Of a stretch of 64,000 nt of DNA, positions 49,201-61,750 are shown piece after piece. Position 1 is the stretch's first letter. Every line of letters begins with the position of its first letter. Where the stretch lies: positions 372,001 through 436,000 of the forward strand of contig JAKNDB010000070.1 of the NCBI GenBank assembly GCA_024305405.1. The letters run 5' to 3'. Under the pieces are notes generated by a model, which had not been told where the DNA came from, made no database searches, and worked only from the letters and a program-made list of their open reading frames with translations. The translations under genes and the position numbers were made by a program. The stretch comes from Dirofilaria immitis (taxonomy: Eukaryota > Nematoda > Chromadorea > Rhabditida > Onchocercidae).

Positions 49201-52200
49201 ACAGCAAGGATCAAGATTAGAGATCCATGAGCAACAAATTACCGAAGAAAAAAACAGTCAGAGATAAAAGAAATTATAAAGAAGACCTGATAAAGAAAGA
49301 AATAGCCAGCAGTTTCACAGGTATAAGAGACGTCACCTCCAACATCGAGAGCTTCTTGCAACTTTTCAACCTAAAAATGTTATATGTAATTATTCTGTTG
49401 ATGAAAAATTTCAAAGCTTAACAACTAAAATTTAATCCTAGGAAAAAGAAATAGTTAAAACTCAATATGAGTCATAAAACAGACATTTTCGTCATAATTA
49501 TTTTTCACTTTAGCTGATTTTTCAACTCATCTGCCTATTCTTACACTTTTTATTTTTAAAAATTAAGATGACTCACCTCTTTCAAGAGATCAAGCCGTTT
49601 CTGTAAGACATAATTTACACGACCATATCTACTGAAATCTTTTTCTGTTTCCAAAGCTTCTTCACCATGACCTAAATTCAATATGATTCAAATGTCGAAG
49701 CAAATCGGGAAAGAGAGATTAATAGAGAGGAATTGAAGCAATCATAATCGTGGAAGAATGCTTAATAATCGTCAGACTTACATCAAAGATAAGAATGATA
49801 AAATTAAAGAATTCTAATCTGGAAAATCTGACGAAATGAAAAAAATAATAGCTTTTAGGAAAAAATGATGATCAACACTATAATAATAAACTGCAGCAGC
49901 TCAGATAAGGCAAATTTTCTAAAATTAATAATAAATGATGATCAAAACATACCTAGCCGAAGCAAATGGCGTTCATCAACATCTAATTGCATGATTTTCT
50001 CGAAAAGTTGATTAAGAGCTTGATTAGAGTGCGTTACAATTAGTGTTCGTTGCTCAGGCCAGTTATGATAAATATTAGAAATGATCTGGACTGCTACATC
50101 TGTTTTACCTGTACCTGGAGGACCAACAACCATCGTTAAACCAGGCTGCATACCTGCTTTGATTGCTTCTATCTGAAAACTACTACTTTTAGTTACATAG
50201 GAACAAGATATACAGGTAAACAATACTTAAAATTATCGAAATATTCTAAGAAAAATACCTGAGTTGGAGTAAACTGTATAGTATTTTTGCGCGGTTCAAC
50301 ATGAGGATAAGGTCCACGGGAAGGTATCACGTGTGGTTCCACAACAATCGAAGTATCCCGAACAGAAGGTTCAAGATCGTGTTGCGGTTCCAGTTCCTTG
50401 AAGGTTAACCTGAGAAACCAAGCACCATCAGAAAACAGTTTAAAAATTAAAACTAGAGTGTTGAAAACTCACCTCTAACTAAATCTTTTCTTTAATAAAG
50501 GATAAATCACATTTATCTTTTAAAATCAATTATTTTTCAAAAATATAATTCTCCTTAATTATGGTTCCCTAGAACTATAAAAGGCAAACTTGAAAGGTGG
50601 AACAAGATTTTCATCTTTTGTTGTTGTTCCCACAATTTTCGTATTTGGAAATGATGAAATCAAGTGTTTGTAAGATAAAAAAGTATCGCAAAAATCCACT
50701 GTAGGCACCGCAGTATTTATTCTGAAAGAAATTTACAACTGACATTCTGAAATTTACTTTTTAATAATTTAAATTACTCAATAAATAGTTACGATTTATA
50801 GTGAGCCGCATTTGGTTCACCATAACCAAGAATGAGATCATGTAGCCAATCTGGCACTACAAATTCCGTGTTCAATAATTGTCGGATTGTTGCAAGCACC
50901 GCTTTGAAATTATTTGTTTTTGGGTCACGACGAATGAGTAAATTGAACGAATAATAAATATTCTGAAATGAATAAATAACGATTTTATATAATATGCCGA
51001 TCTAACATTCCTAGTGCGCACAGAAAATTTATTCCTCCTACTACATCCCTGCCAACTTGCTTTAACTTATAAGAAAAGAAGAAATCTCTGCCAACTTGCT
51101 TTAATTTACAAAATATCTGAAAGGAAATTCATACATCTATTGCTTCTTCCTGTTGTCCTTCTGTATCCAAACGATACTGATTTTCATCAAGCCATACTCG
51201 AAACTTTCTCGTAAGTCCTTCCAGGACTGTTTTTTCTCATATGCAGCTAAATATCAAACAATTATGTTACTGGTCCTCACATTTTTAGAATATATTGGTA
51301 TGTTCGTAAATATAAAATCCAAAAAAGTATGAGATATTAAGCACGATTTCATTAATGTAGAATTTTTGAAGTTTTTTTGAATGCAGAATTAAGCACCGAA
51401 AACGCAGTTTCTCTCCTTAGTAAAGGAGAAATATGTGAACAGGAAAATGAAAGTCATAGTTCCAAATTGTCAATTAATGCTTGAATGAAGAATAGTACAC
51501 TTAAATCAAAATAGTCTCTTTTTGCAACCATTTCGATAAGGCGTATAAAGAAGTATCATAAAAATCATTAATCGTAAGCAAAACAATACCGTATTCCTCA
51601 ATCACTTTTCCTTCTGAATCAAGCATGCCTTCGATTTCACAACCACGTACCAGTGTAACATCGATTTGCTCTTTGAACGGTTTAGCAATATTATATTTAG
51701 TACCAACTGGAGCTTTCGGTCGACATCGGATTAAAAACAAACATCGTGCTTTCGGAGACCTAAAATCTGTGTTACAGATGTTTCTTTCAGCAGTAATTTT
51801 AAAGAAGGAAGTCTCAAGAAGACAATAAAGAATGTTTGTGTTACTAATAAGTCCTATTATTCAAGATATGCTAAATATTTCCATTTTGATAGCAAAGCTG
51901 TTAATTTTAAGAACAATAGAATCTATCTTTACAGTGTTTCTTAATGCTGACGTAATTGCACATTAAATTAAGATTAATTCTAAGACAGCTGTCGTAATAC
52001 AATTTCATTTAATCTCTGCTAAAAAGTATAGGGAGTATGGATCGCCTGATCTTGATCAGTATTAGTCAGCAACATGAAAACATAAATAATTTCAACCATA
52101 AGAGAATAAGATCACCAGAACATTCCCATTTTCATTTTCATTACAATATTCTTAGCTTTACTACGATGACCATAAAAATATCCGTACAAAACTTTTAACC

Positions 52201-55200
52201 TTCCCATTCCGCACGAATATCTGTTCGCCTTGGTAAATTGATCGTTAAATCTGCTTTGACAACAGCTGGACTTTTTTCACCTATGAGAGGTTTACCAACC
52301 TCGACAATCTGAAATGTAGAATGAAAGTTCGATAGAAAGAAAGTTAACTATGAAAGCAAATCACTAACCTGAAAAAACGAAAAAATCAATTTTAATATCT
52401 GTGCTGTATTCCATAAACTTCAAATAAAAGAAACCTGAAATTCGATTAACGGCAAAGCCATTCGTGCCCATCCACCCCAAACAGTTTCATTTGGATTAGA
52501 TTCATGTGCCCATGGCTTCAAACGAAATATGGCATCCTCAATATCTTGACGAATTTCATCTGAAGAATAATAGTATTCAACTTTGTTCCAAAAAATATAT
52601 ATATATATATATATAAAAAAGAGAGAGAGAGAGGAACTTTATTTTCTAGTTTACTGCCATTCTGTACAATAAAGTAAGACAAAAATACCAATTATTAAGT
52701 ACAATATCAGACTGCGTAATGGAAAATGCTATATTTTTTCTGAATTTTATCTTTCTCGCTATCAAGTATAACTATCTTTAATAAAATCAAATTAGAACTA
52801 TTGACGAATTTCATTGGAATAATGATAAAAAGTAAGCAGGTGGAACGAAAAGAAACGCATTCGTCTAAAAGAACAATTAGCATAACATAACCAGAATTAA
52901 TTAACACTTACATGTTGATTCCATTTGGAAAAGATTGAAATTACGAAGCAAATAGTCGTGGAATGTCAAGAATTGAATATTTAATTTATTCAATGCAAGC
53001 ACACCTGAAAATCGGTAATAATCAGTATTCGGATTTAGGGAAGAAACAAACATCAAAACATCATTCAAACAATACAGCTACTCAAACTAGGATCCAATAA
53101 TTATAATGGTCTGATTTCTGGGTTTCTTTTTTCTTCCTTCTTCTGGGTAGATCAGTAAGGAATGAATTTCAAAGCGATCTTTGCAAAATGAAAGAAAATC
53201 CAACAAGTTTACAAAAAAATCTCTCTACATATCAGAAGAAAATGAAGGATTTTAATTTCTTCATGTAATTTACTAGTCATAACGTTGTAATAGACTAGCA
53301 CAAATTAAAAATAAAACTTACCTTCGCCATTATATTGATCGTATGGAACAAGATTTTCATCCCAGATAACTTTTTCGGTTGGATAAAGTGGTTGTTCATT
53401 GAGCTGCTGTAACTGATTGATGCGTCTTTCACAACGTGATGTCTGAAATGTATAAAAATCATCTGGAAATCGCAAAATACTCTGAATATTTATGTGAAAA
53501 TATTTGCGTTTAACTATAATAGAAAAATTTTTAATCTGAAATTTTTAAAGATTTTTTATCACTATTAGATTTTTCTTTTTAAAGTAGAATTAGAGTCAAA
53601 ACATTAAATTTCGGCTACACAACGACAACAATCAAGCTTCTATAATAAGATATATTAATTTGGATTTTCTAAATTTCAGTGGAAAAATGAAGTTATCAGT
53701 ATTGCTAAGTCCCTCAATGGAGAATTTTACCCGCAACTCAAAATAATCAAAGAAATATATGATCATATGATCAAATGAAGAAATATTTACAATCATTTCA
53801 ATAAGATAATCCTTTTCATAATTCGATGAAATATCTGAACTGAATTCTTGTGAAGGCACCAAATGCAGATATTCTGCAAATTTGTAGAGTTCCGATTCAC
53901 TGAAAAGGCAGCTTGTTGTTAATTACTTGAAAAAATAAAATGCAAATACAAAAGCAAGATCATTATTACAAAGTTTACCTGCTCTGCTTATTTCAACAAA
54001 AATTTATCATTAGATAAATTTAAAAATATACCTCATTGATGAAAATTGTTTTATTAAAGCTTTCCTTGTATCGACAGCAGTGACATTTAGTAAATAAAAA
54101 TCAGACATGCTATCTCTGAAATAAAAGGACAAATTCTTTCAATAATCTTAATAAATTTAAAAATCAATGGATTATGATGAAGTAATGAACTCATCATTTC
54201 ATTTACTACATCGTTTAGTGGTTTGATTAAATACTCATATAACTAATTGCATAGGAGAATGCGAGAAGAAGAATGAACATAGATTAATCTACCAACTATT
54301 CGCCAATTAAAATATTGGTTTTCAAACAATAAGTCTTTGTCATCTAGCAAAATGAATGATATGCTTCTTTAATTTTGTAATAAACGAAAATACATTTGTG
54401 CTCAAAGAAAGTTCTAATTAACCTATAGGATCAATATAAGAATTCAAAAAAAACCTGAAATATTTGAAAGCAGCTTTTTGTAGTTTCATAACATGCGTAT
54501 AGTGCATTTCAGTCATCTGAAATAACCGTTTAAAATGAAAAAAAGCATAGGAATCGGAATTGCTTGGTAAAAAATTTTCTTAAAGCGAAAAAGACACACT
54601 CGGCTATGTGTTAGCGGTTCGCCAGTAACATCGTCGATTTCGAAACGCGAATAAAATTTCAGCATTGTGACAAGCTGATAAAACAAGCCTCCAACTTCTG
54701 TCGTTATCAATGAAGATAGTGTACAGTTTACCAATATGTTACTTGCATGCAATATAGCATTAAAGAAGCGTCTGTAAGGTAAGAATTATAGTTAAGATCA
54801 GCTAAAAAAGTTTAAATCAAAACTCGACAATAATCCTTTTAAATAAGAACAACCAATTTTAATGGTCAGATTATAGAATATGGAAACTAGTATTACTGGA
54901 ATAGAAAAGCATCCCCAAAATGAAGCACAAATATTCGCTCGGTGATTCAATTAGAATTTTGCGTTTTTCTAATTTTTTTGCATTAATCAACCAGAAATAT
55001 CATATTAAAGACAAAAAAACAAGAACTTCATAGTCATAGAATAAACTTAAATGTATTTTCATATGTAATAAAACTCTGATATTTTAAAGTCACCAAACGA
55101 TATAATATTTTAAGCCTTCATCAGAATCACTAACATTATTTATATATTTTTGGCATTTCCTGACTGCATTTAGTCATAGTCAAAGTAAATTATGTATCCA

Positions 55201-57436
55201 TCTGCAGAATGAGAACTCCGTTCTACATGCTTATTAAACTGCTGAGAAGGGAATTTAAGATTTGTAGATAGAACGGAAGTATATAAACATCATTGAAATA
55301 ACATACCTTGTAGTCAGTAAAGCTTCCAAATCAATAAATAACTGCAAACAACGCTCCAAAAAATGTATGCCATCAATTCCCACTTCTTAAAAATGCAATT
55401 TCGTAAAAAATTGAGAAAAAAATTAAAAAATGAACATACGAAAAAAAAGAAAAAAGTAGAGAATGTGTCATATACCACAGACATAATGAAAAAATGAATT
55501 TGGAACTGAAAAAAAAATATGAAGCTAACCGCTAGATTCATCGTCAACATTTGTCAGCGTTTGTTTGAAAATTTGCAACAAATTCCACATAAATGTACGC
55601 TCGAAAGTTAGTAATTCCTTTTCTTCGGCAGTTTCTGAAGCTATTTTCGTTTCCAATTTGTTCCATATCTTTCGCAATTTTGGATTCGCTTGAAAAAGAT
55701 CTTCTCTCTGAGTCTGAAAATTCCAAAATAGTTCCTAAACTGTGGGTATAAGTATATTTATTTTTGAATTCTTTTTAAAAGCCAAAACAAATTAGCAACA
55801 TTTTTCAGAAAGTAAGAAAAGTAAAATATGAAAACTAACCGGAAGCAAATTAGACCACATTGTAAGTGAAACTATTTTCATCACTTCTTTTCTCACTAAA
55901 TCCACTTCCTACAACTTCAGATCATTTATAACTTTTGATGAATCAAATTACCAACTGCATTTAAAAATTAAGTACTTAATTTATCTCTCTGTCATTCGAG
56001 ATGAAGCAAAATAGTCTTGCGGTAGCTGAACGAAAAGCTCCAGAAAATCTTTCGCTAATTGCTGGTAAAATTATTGACGTAAATTTCGATAAATGACAAG
56101 ATTTTTTAAAAAAACTTGCCACCGAATTGAAGCAATTAATCAGAAATGTAATAATTTCGGACCGCTCCAATAATGTGATTTGCTCAATATCCAGTACAAG
56201 ATGCAATATTCGTCGGAAGAAAATCGGAAACTGAGCGGAATGTTCAATAATACACTGAAATATTATAAATCGAATGTATTATAGCAAGAACAACTGTTGG
56301 AGTTTAAGCATTTTTAATGGCAGTTCTTCCGTTTGATGTCTTTACCTCGTATTAGATATAAAAAAAAGCCTCTTTCTGTTTTGGAACATGAGCCTTAATG
56401 CAGATCACAACTTTCGCAATTCCCGTGCCTCTAAGTATTTCAAGTGGTGTAACTTATTAAAAATGGTAGTCGAAGATTCAAATAAAGAAAAAAAATACAA
56501 CTTACACGCCAAACTGGAATTCTTTCTCGGAATTTGGCGTTAAGCATAATTACGATGGACATGATATAATGGTTACTGGCTTTTTCTGCAATAAAATTCG
56601 GCCAGAGATAACGCTCGAGGTATTGACTGAAAGTCAAGCTTTATAAAGACATTCTTTTTAAATTTATCTTAAACAATAAAAGCAAAAATCACAATTGGAA
56701 AAAGAGAAGAACTGAAAGAACAATTTCTGAAGATAGCAGAAGTATCGCAATAAACAGAAATAACGAAAAGACAGTTGCTATTCTAAAAGTAGAATTGAAG
56801 TACATGTTGGAATAACAGCATAATAATTCACTTTTATAATGTGCTTGTTTTATATAAGTCCTTTATATATACTGTTGAAAAAAAGTAAAGTTACGGGCCA
56901 AAGAAACTTAAAGGAAACCCTTAAACAAATGTAAAAAAAATTTCATCTGGTATATAGTAAGAGTTCTTTAATATTTCATTCGAAGAATACGACTAACCTG
57001 AATTCCAATACAACGACTTTCTTTTGCATGAAAAGATTTCGCTCTAATTCATTTTCGTAAATTGTATCAATTAAGTTTGGATCAAATGGATGATTGTGTG
57101 ATGCAAACGGTGCCCAGTATTGTTGAGCTATCTAAAACTTAACAATAGAAAACATAATCAAAAAAGTATACAATATCAGTTTAATTCACTAATTATACTT
57201 TACAAAATTAGTTAAAAACTGATGGTAAGAATTGATTTCATTTCATTAAATTATCAATAGGGCATGTTGAATGAACAATCATATACTGTGATGGAAAGTG
57301 ATGGTTAAAAGGAAAGTAAATTGTTTAGAATTGATAGATTCTATTTCTAAGAATTAACTTCAATTTGCATCAAACATACCTGCATCAAATGATCATCCTG
57401 GATGGCTTCTGTAGTCATAACATTTCCAATTACCAT
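46245..57436 (-). CDS. emb-4: Aquarius / EMB-4 intron-binding spliceosomal RNA helicase (34 exons, ~1434 aa)
   Basis: SF1 helicase of the spliceosome that binds the intron upstream of the branch point; in nematodes EMB-4 also acts in nuclear small-RNA silencing (family knowledge). Exon ends run from 57380-57436, 56998-57131, 56506-56626, 56120-56254 through 50259-50409, 49953-50172 (ATPase core), 49577-49671, 48463-48615, 48168-48355, 47906-48077, 47661-47831, 47428-47512, 47192-47303 to 46245-46418. The exons total 4,302 nt; adding the three bases missing at three frame breaks makes 1,435 codons. Motifs: QQYWAPF near the start, [28 protein letters not shown] (Walker A), [11 protein letters not shown] (motif II), [10 protein letters not shown] (motif III), YQGQQNDYI and [15 protein letters not shown] (motifs V-VI), acidic Glu-rich tail. 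Breaks: A5 at 51733-51737, near 49058-49060, T4 at 47443-47446. Intron 4 uses a GC donor (GCAAGT). Start at ATG 57434-57436 after a possible trans-splice acceptor (ttttttcag); an ATG at 57416 is the alternative. Confidence 0.95.
52587..52632. repeat. TA and GA microsatellite
   Basis: A TA run followed by a short GA run within an AQR intron. Confidence 0.85.
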
Positions 57437-57829
57437 TTTTATTTCTAACGATAATATATTACCATATGCCTGAAAAAATTATCAATTTTAATTAATAATA
57501 CAATAAGTGATATTTCATAAATGATATTTCAAAATTGGTCTATACTGTTGTATCGTTAGTTTACGATACAGTCCTATTTATTTATCAAAATATTTAACCT
57601 AATATACTATTCCTCTACTCTCGTTATACAATATAATGCATCTACATTCCCGAAAGGTTTGTTCTTATTTTCTTTCCGCCTTACTACTCTTAATCACATT
57701 AACATTCCCTATAATTCGTATGTTTCTTTCATCCTACTGTATATTTTTATCACTTCTCCCTTCCCATTCTATATAAATATCTTTTTTATATTCCCATGTC
57801 TATCTTTATACTATCTTTATATCCAGGCA
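57437..57829. other. Putative bidirectional promoter region
   Basis: The ~390 bp between the AQR start (minus) and a small + strand frame. Pyrimidine-rich on the + strand. No motif recognised. Confidence 0.45.
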
Positions 57830-57934
57830 ATGAGACATAATAGAATATACATGAATAGACAAAATATAATGTTGCATACAATGAGCCTCATGATGCAACA
57901 GCTTATCCTGGAGATACGAGAAGAATTAAACTAA
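57830..57934 (+). CDS. Candidate 34-aa Met-rich amphipathic peptide
   Basis: ATG 57830 to TAA 57932-57934. A good acceptor (tatatccag) ends three bases before the ATG, as in trans-spliced nematode genes, and AATAAA at 57950-57955 follows 15 bases after the stop. The peptide (starts MRHNRIYMNRQNIMLH, ends LILEIREELN) is Met/Gln/Arg-rich and would form an amphipathic helix. It could also be the last exon of a longer gene. Support rests on the flanking signals only. Confidence 0.35.
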   Translation: MRHNRIYMNRQNIMLHTMSLMMQQLILEIREELN

Positions 57935-57955
57935 ACAAGCATTTCAAAAAATAAA

Positions 57956-60900
57956 GGAACAGCTGAAGAGCTAAAAGAAAGTAGGAACTAGCAGTTGAAA
58001 CAAAGACTGACACATATATATCAATATATATTAGAAGAAAATTACTGATAAGCTGTAGGAGGACAAATAATAGCAAATAAATAGCTAAATTAAAATGAAA
58101 GTTTGAATTAAAAAAATAACCTGGAAATTAAATATCTAAAATATTATAATGAATCCATATATTCATCCAAAAGTATAGAATATTATAATCTTTGATCAAT
58201 TCATTATTACATTTAAAAAAAATCACAAAGATTCATAGTACAAAAAAGAATAAAAGGATAAAACAACTTCTTGAACGAATAACTCCATTTCTTATGATAC
58301 TTTGATCGATAGATAATCGATCCATTATTTATCATGACCTCTATGAAACGATGTGTCAAATTTATTTTGCACTAATCATAATACGATTGTAGAATTATGA
58401 TGAAATGTAAGTTTATTTTCAGATTAACTTCATAAGATTTCATTCTCGCTCGACTTATACCGCCTGATTCTATTGGGTGTGAACTTTCTTGAGTTCAAAC
58501 AATGTCATAAAGGATAACTGAATATCCATTAATATCAATATGATATAATGCCACATTTGTTTAGAAAATTAAATGACACTAATTTGTCAACATTTTGTTT
58601 ACCAATTATTACAAAGATGTGAACTTTACAATACAATGACTCATCGAGATTGAAGTTGCGATTCAAGAAACTTGCAAGCATTTTCAATACTGATAAAAGA
58701 TATTCTGTATATTTGTTATTATCCGATCGATATAGAGAAGTTTCCAAAGTTTATTTTTGAATAAAATTATAGACTAAATATCTGTGTTATGCGGGAAAGA
58801 CTTCAGAAGGAATAGGTTTTCGGTAAGTTACAATAATATCCTATTTATTTCAACTTTGGCTTTTTAATTTTTAACTTTCTTTTTCTCGACCACACCTGAA
58901 TTAAGGAAGAGAATTCGTATAGAAGAGAAAGCATGAATAATTTAATCATATATTTTTAAATCTTTCATTCGATTTCGTAGAAAGATAATATTGAAAATTT
59001 ACCTGTAAAATTTTGATAAAAAAAAAATAAAACCATTCGATTAATTGAAAGAAGATGAAAAGAATTAAATTTTAATTTGAAACAAAATGTCATTTCTATA
59101 AACTAATGCTTAATTTTTAAAATCTAATTTAAAATTTATAAAAATATAAATATTCATTGATATCTACAAAAGCATTTATATCATGGATATATATCCGATT
59201 TTGGCATAAATTATAATATTTTATATTAGCATTATCCGATATCATGATAAATCATGTTAATAAATATTTATGCTTTATAAATCTTTATCTATCAACATTT
59301 TAAGCAGTTTTATTTACCTTTATAATAAAAACAAATAATATAATGTGAACGATAGATAGTTCATATTGACTAATTGTGATAATATGAAAAGATATATCAA
59401 TCATTACTTCGAGATCTCGAAAATCATTATAAAAACGGTTATAATGATATTTTCAGCATTGAATGAAATTTCTAACATTGATTAGTAAAATTAAAAAAAA
59501 TTTTAATAATAGTTATGATTATTGTTAATAAATAGTTACACACTTGGTTAAATATTACTCTCGTTGATTATCACCAAATCAATCAATAATGCTATTTATC
59601 TCTTATTTTTTTTCTTCCTATGAAAACTTGCTGGAAATATTTTCTGCATAATTTAAGGAATAAGAAAATTAATTTGAAATTTGTCGAATTATTGATGATG
59701 GAATTTGTTATAATCTATAAATAAATTTTTAATATTTAAAATGATTAATATCATTGATCTTTTTAATATCACTGATAATAACTGATGTATAGTAATTGTA
59801 ATTGGTATATATATATAGTGCTAAGAAAGAATTTTAAAATATTTTAAGAATTTTTCCATTTGATTAAGTTGATAATTTCTAGGAATTTTTTTTTGTTCAA
59901 TGATAATATTCTCATAAAGATTGTATGAAATTATCACAATTCCTATTATCATAACACTGATAATATTCGTTGCATTAAATCGCCACGGAATTCTAACATT
60001 TCTATTATTATATCAAGAGCAATTTTTCTCGAATAATAACTTATTATTGAAATTAAAATTTGTTTTGAAATTCAACAACAAAATTTCCATAATTATTCTG
60101 AAATGATATACTATGATATGCTTTTTATGGCTAAATTATTTTAAGTATATCTCTTTCAACATCTCATTATTTATTAAATCAACAATGTAATTAATTTTTC
60201 GTTACAAGTGCTAATCTCGAGAAAAGCTATAATTCGTATTTATACAAAGATATGAATGATTATAATGATTAGCAACGTTTGCTTTAAGGAAAAATAAAAT
60301 CTTTTTATTTTCATAATCGTTACTTTAATTATTTTACGAGCTATATCTTATGATAATTCTTTTGTTTCATTAAATAATCATTCTCATAATTAAACAGAAA
60401 TTATTAATTACTTCATTAATATCTATCTTATTTATTTCTCATAACTATGCTGCTAACTTATTATTATTATCGTTCAAATTAAAGATTTATTTCATTATTT
60501 CTTTCTTTTTAAAAAATAAAGATAATAATAATAAGTTGGAAAATTTTTCACGTACATATATATATATATATATATTTTATTAAGATCAATTATCATTTGA
60601 TATTTTTTTAGCAAAAATTTTTTTACATAGCATGTTTAATGATATTTATTTATTGATAAATAATTAATTAACTATTAAATGATAATATTTCAATAAAAAA
60701 TTATCAACTTATTGTTTTTTTTTTTCAACGCTCTAATAAATAATCAATTTAATCAATCTTCCTGCTATTCATTGGTTTTTTTTTTTTTTTGGCTCAATAA
60801 TTTTATTCATTTACATTTTTTTCCACAAACATTCATTTGAATAATCCCGATGTTATTATCTTCTTAAAGATCTCATCTATATGTATATATAATCCTGTAA

Positions 60901-61175
60901 CTTCGTTGATCGTACTATTGAAGTTGTAATGTTTTATAAAACTTGTGCCATCTTACAATCAATCAATTTTGATTAATATCAGTGAACTTTTTGGCTCATA
61001 ACATTGCAACTATTGATTAGATCGAGAAACATTGCTTTGCAACATTGCTCTTTTGTTGTATAGATTAATTTGAATCTCGTTCACTTATTAAGAATGTAAT
61101 CTTTATTTTTCGATCAAATTTGTTTTTGCTCTTGAAAATGTAAATCTAAAATTATAGTAATATGAGTTAAGAAAG
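57956..61175. other. Three-kilobase non-coding stretch
   Basis: AT-rich with a TA microsatellite near 60557-60576. No exon supported; a hydrophobic frame at 59921-60106 lacks an ATG in its hydrophobic part. Confidence 0.6.
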
Positions 61176-61703
61176 ATGAAATCTCGAGCTATAATGATCA
61201 TTCTACTGTTTGCTATTATCGGGATACATCGATCAATAGCGACATTCTCGATGGATACCTGTATCGATCAAGTATCATCACTTATCATGTCAATTTGTAA
61301 AGGATGTGTGCAAATTGCTATATCTTCGAAATATACTGGTTGGTAGTAGTAGTAGTAGTAGTAATTTCTATTTATTCGTTATTCAATTTTCAAAAATTAA
61401 AAATTATCAAATAAGATAGAATTTTTAAAATAAATGTAGAAACACTTCCTATATCTACTACAAATATTGACTCTGATCAATTTAAAATTTAAAAAAAAAT
61501 TTGTTGTTTATATCTTTCTTACCCTTTTTTTTCTATGCTATTTTTCTAACCTATCTCTTACTATTAGCATTTGTTATAATTTTGAAATATTTTAGATAAT
61601 AGCAAAGCTATGGATACGACAAAATTATTATACAATGTGGCAGATAGATGTTGCCGTAAAAATGCTTTTACGATTTTTTCGTTCATTATGTTGCAATATT
61701 TGA
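61176..61703 (+). CDS. Insulin-like peptide, type beta, A chain frame-broken (2 exons)
   Basis: Exon 1 61176-61338 encodes a signal peptide (MKSRAIMIILLFAIIGIHRS) and a B chain with C-x11-C-x2-C (CIDQVSSLIMSICKGC). This matches nematode type-beta insulins, which carry an extra cysteine pair. Exon 2 starts at 61596 (acceptor attttag) and enters the A chain at VADRCC. As given, the frame then reads RKNAFTIF and on to a stop at 61748, losing the remaining A-chain cysteines. If the A5 run at 61658-61662 and the T6 run at 61674-61679 are each one base short, the frame gives CC-x3-C-x8-CC and stops at 61701-61703, exactly the expected A chain (about 90 aa in total). No dibasic C-peptide sites are obvious. 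By family it would be a secreted ligand for a DAF-2-type receptor. Confidence 0.7.
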
Positions 61704-61750
61704 AATTAGAATTTGATCATTTATTTCTCCTTTCTTTGATTAAATTTTAA

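Noticed and set aside
55976..56061. Possible extra AQR exon ([18 protein letters not shown]..) after acceptor ttttaccag
   Set aside because: It ends in a stop with no usable donor, and skipping it joins FNSV directly to EVDLVR as in the family.
56344..56440. Possible AQR exon encoding [10 protein letters not shown]
   Set aside because: Exon 3 joins in phase to 56254, reproducing the family order; this piece has no counterpart.
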